NCBI GenBank assembly: GCA_026724425.1 | Contig: JAIUCV010000003.1 | Coordinates: 53,880,477-53,944,476, forward strand | DNA length: 64,000 bases | Origin: Erythrophleum ivorense | Taxonomy: Eukaryota > Streptophyta > Magnoliopsida > Fabales > Fabaceae | Direction of reading: 5' to 3' | Shown: piece by piece, positions 35,801 through 46,900 of the stretch | Layout: each line of letters opens with the position of its first letter | Position numbering within the stretch: position 1 is the first letter of the stretch | Made by a program: the position numbers and the translations under genes | Notes under the pieces: generated by a model | Database searches by the model: none | What the model saw: the letters and a program-made list of their open reading frames with translations, nothing else | Told to the model about the DNA's origin: nothing

Positions 35801-36706
35801 GATTGCCATTTATTCTTTGTTCTTTCACTACTTGCACTATCGGCGGTCATCTTTAAGTGATTTCTTAAAACCATAGGAAATATCTCCTTTTTCAGTGGTT
35901 CTCCCGGTGATTTTGAAACTGCTAGTAACTATAAATGGTTGCAGTTTTTGATGATTTTTTTTCCTTATACACTTACAGGCAGTTTAACCCTTGGTTTATC
36001 CTTAATGTTCAATTGCAAAATTATTGTATCTGGGGATTATATTTAGCTACCTAACCAAGATCATCAATCAAAACTTCCATATATTTTCAAATAAAGACTT
36101 GGCAAAATCAAAAGCTGAGGAAGAACAAAATTATTAGGTAATTAAAGTCGAAGAAAGGAAGAAAAGAAAAGAAAGACTTGAGTTGGAAATTATACCACAG
36201 ATCTTGGGTGATGGATTGTTTAAAGCCATCGAAACAAAGGAGCTTGAAATTGCCTCCACGGATAAAGTTTCAAGAGGGATATTGAAGAGATAACACGAGG
36301 TCGCCGTTAAGAGAAAAAAGTGGGGGTGGGGTTTACTCAACCCACAACCCAGAACCAACTGGTGGATCTGACCCATCAAGTGGAGAGAACCTATTCTAGA
36401 AAAGATAAATGGGCTGAATAAGATTTTAAAAGAATTAGGGTAAGGCAAATTTTATGGATTTATGGTAGCAGTAGAGAGGCCCATTTAGCTAAACCTACCA
36501 AAAACTTTTGGGTGATCCGAATTTCTGAACCCTTGAAAATGACCCAAGGCCTGAATTCTGCTAAACCTGTTGATTTGTGGCATTATGCAAGAGAGAAGAG
36601 ACTATTGTTCTCAACTCCAGCGTTGTTCCAACCAAGAGAATCCTTTCGCCTGTCCTATGCCGGGAAAGTAAGAAGGGGATGGGGGTTGGTTTCCTGCCAT
36701 GTTGAG
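29815..36706 (+). repeat. Left arm of an inverted duplication
   Basis: Reverse complement of 56,858-62,786. Matching landmarks include 29,815-30,406 with 62,190-62,786, 34,123-34,260 with 62,050-62,190, 35,572-35,770 with 60,560-60,760, and 36,130-36,640 with 59,692-60,190. After removing the solo LTR and one target copy (3,721 bp), the arm is about 3,170 bp. The repeated unit itself matches no family I recognise. Confidence 0.88.
30407..34122 (-). repeat. Solo LTR (3.7 kb), Tekay-like group, inserted in left arm
   Basis: Begins TGTAACACTATAG and ends GATATTACA, with the target duplication AACTC on both sides (30,402-30,406 and 34,123-34,127). The unoccupied site is visible in the inverted partner arm near 62,190. 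No gag-pol inside. Orientation is read from similarity: its start resembles the reverse complement of the LTR end at 42,061, and AATGAGATTCAAAGAATCCC near 31,875 mirrors the GAGATTCTTTGAATCTCA word of the 39,599 element. Confidence 0.88.
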
Positions 36707-39598
36707 GTGGTTGGGACAAAACCAATGGAGCAAGAATCATCCATTTTGACTTCTTCTCATGGTAGAGGAGAATGAAAAGGATGATAAAGAAGTAAGAGAG
36801 GGAAGCATCGGAGAACAAGATACAACTCGAAGAGAAAGTATGCTTTGGAACCCCTCTACATGGTTCACCTGGAATAGGAAAGATGTCCCTGGCTAAGGCT
36901 CGTGAGAAGTTTTTGGCCTTAAGAGAAGGTGTAACACCATAAATTCTAGCTCATTTCATGCTATCTTTATGCTTCCCATTAGACATCTCATGGAAGAATC
37001 AAGGAAATAGCATAAAATAATGAATATTTTTACATTGCGTAATGTATACAAAGTTCATTCAGTGTCACGCAGACCGTATGAGCTCATACAACATATTCTC
37101 ATATATAATCACATAAATAAAAATCATTTACACCATCAAAAGTGGTCCACATCTCGTGGAAACCAAAGGGGAGCATAAAATTCTTGTCCATATTTTCGGC
37201 CAGATTTGTTAATTGTTTTGTCACAACTTCGGAAATTCATAACTAAATCCACAAAAATCAAAAACCAACAAAATTTACCATTCCAGAAAACTTTAGATGT
37301 ATACCCCATGGTAAAAATAGTTTTAGTTGATGAAGCATTAAGAGGAAGACATTTGACATTCGAAAGCTACTAAGGTCTCTACTACCTGGGTTGCTGTTTC
37401 AGATTACTAATATAAACTTTCAAAATTCATACCTAATTTTATAAAAATCAAAATTACACAAATTTGGTCATTATGGAAATATAAAAATGTTAAATTTATG
37501 CTAAAAATAATTTCAAAATGAAACAAATACTTTTAGCTATTGGAAACCTATGGAACAGTGACTGAGCTCCTGGGGCGCCACTACTACTGATAGCCAACTT
37601 CAAAAATGCATAACTCTTTTCTCAGACCTCCAAATGAGGTGATCTCAATGGCCACAGAAAGCTTATGACCTTTAGTTTATGTATGTAAAATTTCACAAGC
37701 ATTGGACACCATTTGCCTATCAGATGACATAGAATACAAATATGACAGTGTGAACAGTGCACATACGAGAATCAATAGAAAATCCCAACTTTGAAAATTC
37801 ATCAAATATTCTCTAGACCTCCAAAAATTATGTTCTTTAGCTTTCCAAAAAGCTCTCAACAAGCTCTAATTACATGCCAAATATCAGGTTAAAAAGAGCT
37901 CATTTGGGTAAAGAGTGACATATGGTTGCATTAATTCTAACAAAAGATTACATCATATGCCACTCTTTTGGTTATAACATAAACAAAATTAAAAGCTTTA
38001 TGATCAAGGCTTCATCTCCTCACTTAGTGGCTTCCATTTCCTTATTCATTGACTCCACCTAGTATGTTAAGATATTGGAGAAGAGGGGAATGAGATTCAA
38101 AGAATCCTAATAGCTCATTTTCCATTCAATCATGCATAAAGAATGCAATACAAGTCTTGAGGATGCATGCATGGCATATTAATATAGAAAATGGTGCAAA
38201 ATACATTCTTGGCATTTACACAAAGTACACATGACATACTTAGGCTTGCCAAATGAATGGATTGGCCTTACCCACTTTCTTTAAGGTTCTTGGACTTGCC
38301 TCACCCTTTTTCTCAAAGGCCTTAAACTAAGCCTTGTTCTTGGGAGACTTTCTCTTGGTCTCAACCACTTCTAAGGGTTCTTGGCTCATTCTCACCGAAG
38401 ATGGAAGATTCTTGGCCTCTCCACATTCAACCAAACCAATGTAAGCATTCTAGGCATCATTGAATACATAATGTAACACTATGGTTCCATGGAACATAGG
38501 TATCATACCAAAACATAATTTATAGCTTAAAATCACATACATACATTCAAAGATAATGTAGAAATTCATTCATGCATGGGAGAAAAGAGAGAGAGCTACC
38601 TTGCTTGTATTTACACACTTTTTCCTTAAGCCTTGAGTCCTCTCCCTTGACCTCACACACCCAAGAGGGTGGAGATCATTTCTCTTGGCCTAGACACATC
38701 ATATGGAAGCTAATTACACTCTTGAAACAAGCTAGGAAATTAAACTTATATTTATAAACATACTTGGTTCCATAAGTCACATAATGGTTCCATAAATGGC
38801 TTATTGAAGCAACCATCATGATTCAAGTTCTTGGCTCCATTCTCTTCTCATTCCTAGGCCTCTTGACCTCATTTAAGGCCCTTAGAGCCATTACATATTC
38901 ATTTACAAAAGCCTAGACATAAGTTGCTTCATAAGGTCACATTATGGAAGCCATTGCCTCATCTCCCAATCCATGGCTTCTAAATTTTTCCTAAGGGTTC
39001 CTCCTACCTTCTACTATCATATGAAGTCCCAAACTAAGGTTAGAATAAATTAAAATACTCTTTAACCCCTCCATTTATCCTAAGTCGACATTATGGAAGC
39101 ATTTAGGGTTCAATGGGTTTTCAATTTTTCCTTGATGGGAGAGCCACTTGGAAGGCTTCTTAGGGGTCTTAAGAACTCAAATAAACACTCACATATGTTA
39201 GGGAATGCATGAATCAAATCAGTTATCCTTTCAAATGCACTACACTTTTTCAACTTAGAGTTCATTAGTTTTTCTTGTAATTTCGTTGCTTTCTTAGATG
39301 GGAGGTGCATGTAGAAAGCTCTCTAAGGGTCTTAGGAACTTATACAAACATTCACATAGGCTTGGGAACTCTTAGATAAAATTAGATTTGTAAGGGAGCA
39401 TTTGGATCCTTAATGGTACCATCTTGTTTTCTAATACCCCTTTCTTGATTCTATTACTTCATTCTTAATCCTTGCCCTTTAAAACCTCTAATCTCTCCAT
39501 GATTTGGATAGAACATAGCCTTTAGGGGAAGGGTTCCTTGCTGGATGAAATACCTTCAAGGGAAAAGGGAGGAAGAAGCTACCAAAGAGTGGAGATTT

Positions 39599-42061
39599 TG
39601 TAACAACCAGGAAAACGAAAGAAGAAGAAAGAAAAGAAAAAAAAAAGAAGAGAGAAGAGAAAAGCTGAAAATTTTTGAAGGGCTAAAAATTTTCTAAGTC
39701 TGCTAGCTACAGCCTAGCTATAGCGAATGTACCTGTTCGCTATAGCGAGAAATGGTCTAGCTATAGCGAGAATGCCTTCTCGCTATAGCGAAAATGCTTC
39801 TAGCTATAGCAAGTTCGGGCACCACATACAAAAACCAGGGCGTTTCTCATCGTAGCGCATGTTGTAGTGAATGCAGAGGTCTGGGACTAATACGAGCTCG
39901 CCGTAACGAGGGTTATGGCTCGCTATAACGAGGGTTAGTCCGAAAAAGCATGAAAAAAGAGGATTTAAGTTATTAAAGCGTCCCAACTCCTTCTCTCACT
40001 CTGTAACCGACTTGAGCTCACTCTAAGATAGAGAAAAGGGCAGAGGAGAGAGAGAGAAGCCTAGAGAAGGAAGGAAGAGCAAGAGAAAGATAAGATTTAC
40101 ATGGTTTCTCTCCTTGCCAACTCTTCCTATGGTTTTGATTATGGAAGTAGTTAGGTTTTGAGCTTGGTTCAGAAGAGGGAGAGTGGAAAACCACTCTTAA
40201 GGGAGGTTAGAAGTCATGTAGCCCTCTCTTCCTTGCTTTCCCTTCTTAAGAGTTTGAAAGTTGAGAGAGGAAGGAGAGTTAGTGGATTTCTAGAGAGAGA
40301 AAGAACCCCTAGCTTTATATACTTAGTAGGGTTGCTAGAAAGAAATCCCTAGCTCATGAATAAGTGTTCAGAGAATAATTCTATGCTTCTTGTGTAGCTA
40401 GGCTCAAGAGAAGCACTCCCATCTAGAGTTGATTATGAAAACCACAAGGAAGGAGACAAGTTGAAAGGAAAAGTTATGAACAACCAATAAGGTAGCTCTC
40501 TCCACCTTCTTTCATACATAAGATGTGTGCTTACATTGTCTTGCTTGTGTATATGTATATTTTGAACCATGAAAAGTATGCTAGCATGATGATGCCGTAT
40601 GTATTTCAATGATGTTTTATGTGATTGTTTGGATTTGCTTGAGTATGGAAAAGCCAACAACCCTCTAGCCATGGTGAGGATGAGCCAGAAACCCTCAAGT
40701 TGGTTGAGACAAAGTAAAGAGTCTCCTAAAAGTGAGGTTGACTCCCAAAGAGTAAGGGTTGAGTCTAAGAACCTCTTAGAGAATGGGTGAGGCAAGTCCA
40801 AAATCCACAAGTGAGTGGGTGAGGCTAATCTATTTACTTGGCAAGCTTTTATATGTTACGTATGGCCTACTCACATGTTGAAAATGTTTTTTTTAATGTA
40901 TGGCCAACTCAAATGTTGCAAATGCTTTTCTTATGATTTCATATGCTAACATGCCCGTGCATATATGGTGAGACTTGTTTGCATGCTTTGTGTGTATGAT
41001 TGAATGAGAGATGAGCTATTGAGATTCTTTGAATCTCACTCCCCCTCCCCACCATCCAACCATGCTAGGTGGACTAAGTGAGGCAAGAGATGGGAGCCGC
41101 CAAGCTTGAAGCTAAGGGATTTAGTGAAGAAATTGTAAAAGAGCCATTTGCCACTATTTTGTAGTTAAGCTAAAGGATGTACTCTAATGATGTAATGATG
41201 TATATGATGTAGCAAGTCTAAATACTTGTAAATGAATGTATTTAACATGTATGTATGAGAATTAGAACCATCTTGGAGGATGTAGCAAGCTTTCGATATG
41301 AATAGTAAGATTTGTCCATTGTGTACAAGGTGTATGTGTTAGTGTGGGAGAGTGAGTTTTGAAAATTTGGGTTATTAAACACTTGAGCCATGTTTGATAA
41401 CCTATATTGATGCTTCCTAACGTGCTCCTAGAGCCTTAGAAGTAGAAGAGGCCACATTGAACCCTTGAGCCCTCTATAGCAAGAGAAAATGGTCACTTTG
41501 CCTCATGATATCCAATTCTGACCAAACGACCTCTCTTTGCCTCATGGTCACTTTGCCTCATAAAATCCCTCATGATATCCATAAAACTGTGACAGTAGCA
41601 GGAACCCTCCGACCTACAGATGATTTCGCGTGTCAAACGCATTGTATGTGGGATTTTATGATTTGTATATATTTTTCCCATGAAGTAGAAAGTCTAGGAT
41701 TTCCAGAATGACAGAGATCATATGGTTTCAATTTTTATGGATTTAGTTATGAATTTCCAAACTTTGCCCAGAAATGAGGCCAAGTATGGCCGAAAATGAA
41801 TAATCATGTCTCACATTCCTTTTTGCTTTCCATGAGTTTCAAGCATGTTTTTGGGATTGAAATAAGTTGTAATGGTGCAAATAAACATGAAGATGAATAG
41901 AATGAGCTCACTCGGTCCATGTGACACTAAAATGCATTTTTACCATGCCATAATGCTAAGAAAGGGTAGCATCTAAGGAAGGAAGATCTCACTTTAGTCT
42001 TCCTAGATGTATATGAGCATGTAAGGCATGATGAGTATGAGCTAGAAATGAAGGTGTTACA
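39599..42061 (+). repeat. 5' LTR of the Tekay-like element (2,463 bp)
   Basis: Starts TGTAACAACCAGG and ends GGTGTTACA. Shorter than the 3' LTR by 458 bp because about 490 bp present at 48,855-49,344 is missing and replaced by about 48 bp of filler at 41,536-41,583. Carries the 43-bp TATAGCGA array at 39,714-39,812. Confidence 0.94.
39714..39812 (+). repeat. 43-bp array of TATAGCGA cores in the 5' LTR
   Basis: CTAGCTATAGC recurs at 39,714, 39,757 and 39,800, an exact 43-bp period. Each unit holds a second core, TCGCTATAGCGA, a perfect 12-bp palindrome. Core starts are 39,719, 39,741, 39,762, 39,784 and 39,805, so spacing is 22, 21, 22, 21 bp. Looser variants (CGTAGCG, CGCTATAACGA) continue to about 39,935. 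The position about 120 bp into the LTR suggests the U3 region. Confidence 0.9.
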
Positions 42062-42066
42062 TTTAT

Positions 42067-42078
42067 TGGTATCAGAGC
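42067..42078 (+). other. Primer-binding site (initiator tRNA-Met)
   Basis: TGGTATCAGAGC, the standard complement of the plant initiator tRNA-Met 3' end, five bases after the 5' LTR. Confidence 0.92.
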
Positions 42079-42222
42079 AAAGGTTCAGGCTTTCATTGTG
42101 GGTTGTGGCTTATGTTTGTGAGTTGCCAAGATGTATATGAGCTTGTTATGGATGATTGAGTGTGTGGCAGTGACGTGTGTCCATATTATGTATACTAAAG
42201 CATGCTTATATGTTTCAGAAAG

Positions 42223-43431
42223 ATGGTAGACACGCGCCAAGGTAGAGGTAAAGGAAGAGGTAGGTCTCCTAGAGTGGCTCAGGCTGATGAAACCGGGCCT
42301 AGTGATCCAGTTGCTGGAGCCTTACAGAATATCATGGCTCGCCTGGATCAGCAGCAAGTTGTTATTATGCAGCTTCAAGAACGGCTTGCTGAGAGAGATA
42401 TCCAGGGCCCTACACCTCCTCCCCCTCAGCCACCTCCATACTCAGATCATCCCAAGCACTCAGGGGCAACTCCTACAGATGCACAGCCACACATGCAGGC
42501 TGTTGCTCCTATTTCACCAGCTCAGATGCCTCATGTTGAACAGCAAACCTCGATAAGAAAAGTGATCACCTAGTTTAGAAAATTCGGGCCTCCCACCTTC
42601 GATAGTGAGATGAATGTAGATAAAGCTGAGGCCTGGATTATAGAGTTAGAGCAGATTTTTGAGGTTATGGAGTGCACGTCTGAGCAAAAAGCCAAGATGG
42701 CTGCCTTCTAGTTACAGAAAGAAGCAATATATTAGTGGAAGGGCACTGAACCTATTCTGAAAGCGAGGAACGCCCCGATCACCTGGGAGGCATTCCTCGA
42801 GGCATTCCACGAGAAGTATTTCCCCGATTCTATCAGAGATGAGAAGGAGTCAGAATTTATCCTACTTAGACAGACGCCGGGGATGTCCATGGACCAGTAT
42901 GCAGCAAAGTTTATTGAGCTCTCTAGATATTCCTCATACTTACAGAGACATGATGATGAGAAATGGAGGGCAGATAGGCTAGAGAAGGGCTTACTCCCTA
43001 AGATTCGAGACAGGGTAGTGCTACAGAGAATTAGGCACTTCAATACCCTTGTAGAAGTATGCAGAGTGATAGAAACGAATCTCAGGATGATGCAGCCTAC
43101 CTCTAGTGCTAGATCACCTCTTCCCCTCCTTGAGCCCAAGAGATCTAGAGATGGTTCCCAGCCTGCAGTGACGAGCCGTAGAGGCAGAAGGAGTCAGTGG
43201 AATCAAAGGGGCAAGAGAAGGAGGACTCAGTCCAGTAAAGGCAGTGCCCCACTTATCATATGTCCCCAGTGTGGCAGGAATCACGGTACCAGATCGTGTT
43301 ATGCAGGGCAGAACGTGTGCTATAGATGTGGTAGGCCGGAGCATATAGCTAGAGATTGTACCCAAGCTTCTCTACAGGCCGCTCTACAGATCACACAACC
43401 TAGAGAGATGGCTCTTCCTCCTAGACCATAG
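42223..43431 (+). pseudogene. Tekay-like gag
   Basis: Begins at ATG 42,223 (MVDTRQGRGKGRGR). The capsid core includes AWIIELEQIFEVMECT and AFLEAFHEKYFPDSIRDEK; the tail holds a CCHC zinc knuckle CYRCGRPEHIARDC at 43,318-43,359 and an upstream CPQC...C motif. Stops at 42,571, 42,709, 42,733 and 43,429 interrupt it, each at a position where related proteins have Gln, Gln/Lys or Trp. There is no frameshift. Encodes the virus-like particle protein of the element. Confidence 0.88.
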
Positions 43432-46400
43432 ACCCAGGGTAGAGTCTTTGCCCTATCACAGTAAGAGGCTAGCCAGTCCCCGAGTCTAATCCAAGGTACT
43501 ATTAAGATAAATGATTTTTCTGTAACTGCCTTATTTAATTCGGGTGCTAGCTACTCTTTTATATCATATGATTGTGTTAAGAGGTCGGGTCTGAGTATGC
43601 ATACATTGCCATATGAGTTACATGTATCCACCCCTATTGGAAACTGAGCCATTACTTTCCATGCTTGCTTGAATTGTGTGATCCAGTTTAATCATTGCCT
43701 GACCATCCTGGATTTGATTTATATGCCCCTCATTGACATTGATGTGATAATTGGCATGAACTGGATGTCTGCAAATAATGCCACGCTAGATTATAGCCAC
43801 AGATGTATTACTTTACCTGAGTGTGGGACTGTGCCTAGTACTAGGGCTGAGTTATCTGTTATGACCACTTCCCAGGCTGAGAGATCTCTAGGGCATGATT
43901 GTCAGGGGTATTTGGTCTTCTTTTCAGTCCAGGCTGAGGTAGAAGAGGGTATAGATGAGATTCCTATAGTGAGAGAGTTCCCAGAGGTATTTCCTAAGGA
44001 GACTAGTGGACTGCCCCCAGAGAGAGAGGTTGAATTTCTTATAGCCATTGTACCTGAGGCAGGTCCAGTGTCTAAGGCCCCGTATAGAATGGCCCCCACT
44101 GAGCTAGCAGAGCTTAAGACACAGATAGAAGAGCTGTTAGAGAAGGATTTGATCAGACCTAGTGTCTCGCCGTGGTGAGCTCCAGTCCTATTTGTAAAGA
44201 AGAAGGACGGGAGCCTTAGGCTATGTATAGACTACCGGGAACTCAATAAAATTACCATTAAGAATAAGTACCCTCTCCCTCGCATAGATAACCTCCTAGA
44301 TCAGTTAGTAGGAGCATCAGTGTTTTCTAAGATAGACCTCAGGTCGGGATATCATTAGCTCAGGATAAAGGCAAATGATATTCCCAAGACAACCTTTAGA
44401 ACCAGATATGGGCACTATGAATTCTTAGTTATACCTTTCGGGTTGACGAATGCACCTGCAATTTTTATGGATTACATGAATAGAGTTTTCAGGCCATATT
44501 TAGACAGGTTCGTAGTTTTCATAGATGACATCCTTATCTACTCGAAAAGTAGAGGGGAACATGAGCAGCACTTGAGATTAGCCCTAGAGACCTTGAGAGA
44601 GAAACAATTGTATGCTAAACTTAGTAAATGTGATTTCTGGCTCACTGAGGTTCCGTTTCTTAGTCATGTGATTTCCCAGGTAGGGGTCGCAGTAGATCCC
44701 TATAAGGTAGAGGCAGTATTACAGTGGGAGAGACCTAGAACAGTGACAGAGATCAGGAGCTTTCTAGGTTTAGCAGGGTATTATAGGAGGTTCATTCAGG
44801 GCTTTTCTCAAATAGCAATGCCATTGACTAGGCTTACTAGAACGAATGTGCCATTTGTGTGGAATGAGAAATGTGAGAGTAGTTTCCAAGAGTTGAAGCA
44901 AAAGTTGACTACGGCTCCAGTTTTAGTACTCCCTGACCCTAAAGAAACTTTTGTAGTGTACAGTGATGCCTCTAAGAAAGGGTTAGGATGCGTGCTTATA
45001 CAGAAAGGCCGAGTGGTAGCTTATGCTTCTAGACAGTTGAAATCTCATGAGGAAAACTACCCCACACATGACTTAGAGTTAGCCGCGGTGGTATTTGCTC
45101 TGAAAATATGGAGACACTACTTATATGGGGCGGCAATAGAAATTTACAGCGACCACAAGAGTCTTAAGTATTTATTTGAACAGAAAGAGTTAAATATGAG
45201 GCAACGAAGATGGTTAGAATTTTTGAAAGATTATGAGTTCACATTGAAATACCATCTTGGTAAGGCTAATGTGGTAGCTGATGCCCTAAGTAGAAAATCC
45301 ATACATGTGGCCTGTATGATGATTAGAGAGCAGGAATTGATTGAGAGATTTAGAGACATGAGTCTCTCCTGCGAGGTGTGTTCGGGAAAATTGTTAATGA
45401 GTGAGACCCGAATAGAAAATGACTTGAGGGATAAGATAAGAGAAGCCCAGCAAGCAGACGACCATGTAAAGAAGATTAGAGCCCAGATAACCCAGGGCAA
45501 TGTCCAAGATTTCAATCTGTCTGAGGATGACATAGTGAGGTATAGGGATAGGCTGTATGTGCTTAGGAACACTAAGATCAAAGAGAATATACTAGATGAG
45601 GCACATAAAAGTAAGTATATCATTCATCCGGGCAGTAATAAAATGTACCAAGATTTGAAGAGAATGTTTTGGTGGCCGGGGATGAAAACAGACATAGCAG
45701 AATATGTCTCCCGATGTTTGGTATGCCAGAGAGTGAAAATAGAACATCAGAAACCAGCTGGGTTACTTTAGCCTCTAGATATCCCGGAGTGGAAATGGGA
45801 TAGCATAACTATGGATTTTGTCATGGGTTTACCCAGGACATCATCGAGCTATGATGCAATATGGGTAATAGTGGATAGGTTAACAAAGTCAGCACATTTT
45901 CTACCTATAAAAGCCACTTATACCCTAGATAAGTTAGCCCAGCTGTACATCAGGGAGATAGTTAGACTGCATGGTGTGCCTAGGAGCATAGTATCAGATA
46001 GAGATCCCGGATTCACATCGAATTTTTGGAGATCATTACAGGATGCTCTAGGCACCATACTTAGATTTAGCACAGCCTACCACCCTCAGACGGATGGACA
46101 GACAGAGAGAACCATTTAAACCCTAGAGGACATGTTGAGGGCATGTGTGCTAGAAATGAAAGGGAATTGGGATACACACTTGCCTCTAGCAGAGTTTGCT
46201 TACAATGACAGTTATCATGCTAGTATACAGATGGCACCATATGAGGCATTGTATGGGAGGAAGTGTAGGTCTCCAATGTGTTGGGTTGAGCTAGGAGAGC
46301 AGAGCCTTATAGGCCCAGAATTAGTGGACCAGACCTCTAAACAGATAGAAACTATCAGAAAGAAACTTCTGATGGCCCAGAGTAGACAGAAAAGTTATGT

Positions 46401-46851
46401 AGATAAGCACAAGCGGCCATTAGAGTTTGACATTAGATATCATGTCTTCATTAAGGTGTCTCCATTCATAGGTATAGGTCGGTCCATTAAGAGTAAAGAG
46501 CTTAGTCCAAAGTACATAAGTCCTTTCCAAATTCTTGATAAAGTAGGACCTGTGGCATATAGACTAGCTCTTCCTCCGAACATAAGCCAAGTCCATAACG
46601 TCTTCCATGTTTCCCAATTGAAAAAGTATCAGCCCGACCTCTCACATGTCATAGCATATGAGAATGTGCAGTTACAGGATGATCTATCATATATAGTATC
46701 ACTAGATCGGATTGTGGATGTTAGACTCAAGCAGTTACGGAATAAGACGATATCGCTCGTGAAAGTGGTTTAGAAGGGATTGTCCCCCGAGGAAGCCACT
46801 TGGGAATTAGAAGATGGAATAAGGAAGAAATATCCAGAACTCTTCCCATGA
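43432..46851 (+). pseudogene. Tekay-like pol (PR-RT-RH-IN-chromodomain)
   Basis: Same frame as gag, ending at TGA 46,849-46,851. The protease site reads LFNSGASYSF (Asn codon at 43,537) where active enzymes have DSGA. RT: APVLFVKKKDGSLRLC after 44,176, FIDDILIYS at 44,518 with both catalytic Asp kept. RNase H: VYSDASKKGLGCVLIQ near 44,955 and YSDHKSLKYL near 45,150. Integrase: HPGSNKMYQDL with CLVCQRVK, catalytic Asp in MDFVMGLP (45,811) and SDRDPGF, and Glu in TDGQTERT. Chromodomain at about 46,690-46,845. Stops at 43,462, 43,645, 44,176, 44,356, 45,769, 46,117 and 46,771. Confidence 0.9.
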
Positions 46852-46887
46852 GGTACGTTATATAAATTTCGAGGACGAAATTTTTAT

Positions 46888-46900
46888 AAGGAGGGTAGAA
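46888..46900 (+). other. Polypurine tract
   Basis: AAGGAGGGTAGAA directly before the 3' LTR, preceded by TTCGAGGACGAAATTT, the conserved pre-PPT sequence of Tekay/Del elements. Primes plus-strand DNA synthesis. Confidence 0.85.

Noticed and set aside
36134..36448. 104-codon minus-strand frame also found, same length, at 59,873-60,187
   Set aside because: The pair follows simply from the inverted duplication. About 11 of 104 residues differ, many non-conservatively, and there is no domain, so I see no sign of selection.
36512..36775. Open frame starting MIRISEPLKM
   Set aside because: Looks coding-like, but no domain is recognised and the right-arm copy is broken by the solo LTR and frame changes. 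Kept only as part of the unassigned unit.
45231..45623. Long minus-strand frame (130 codons) inside the Gypsy pol
   Set aside because: Shadow of the sense RNase H/integrase frame, with no independent similarity.
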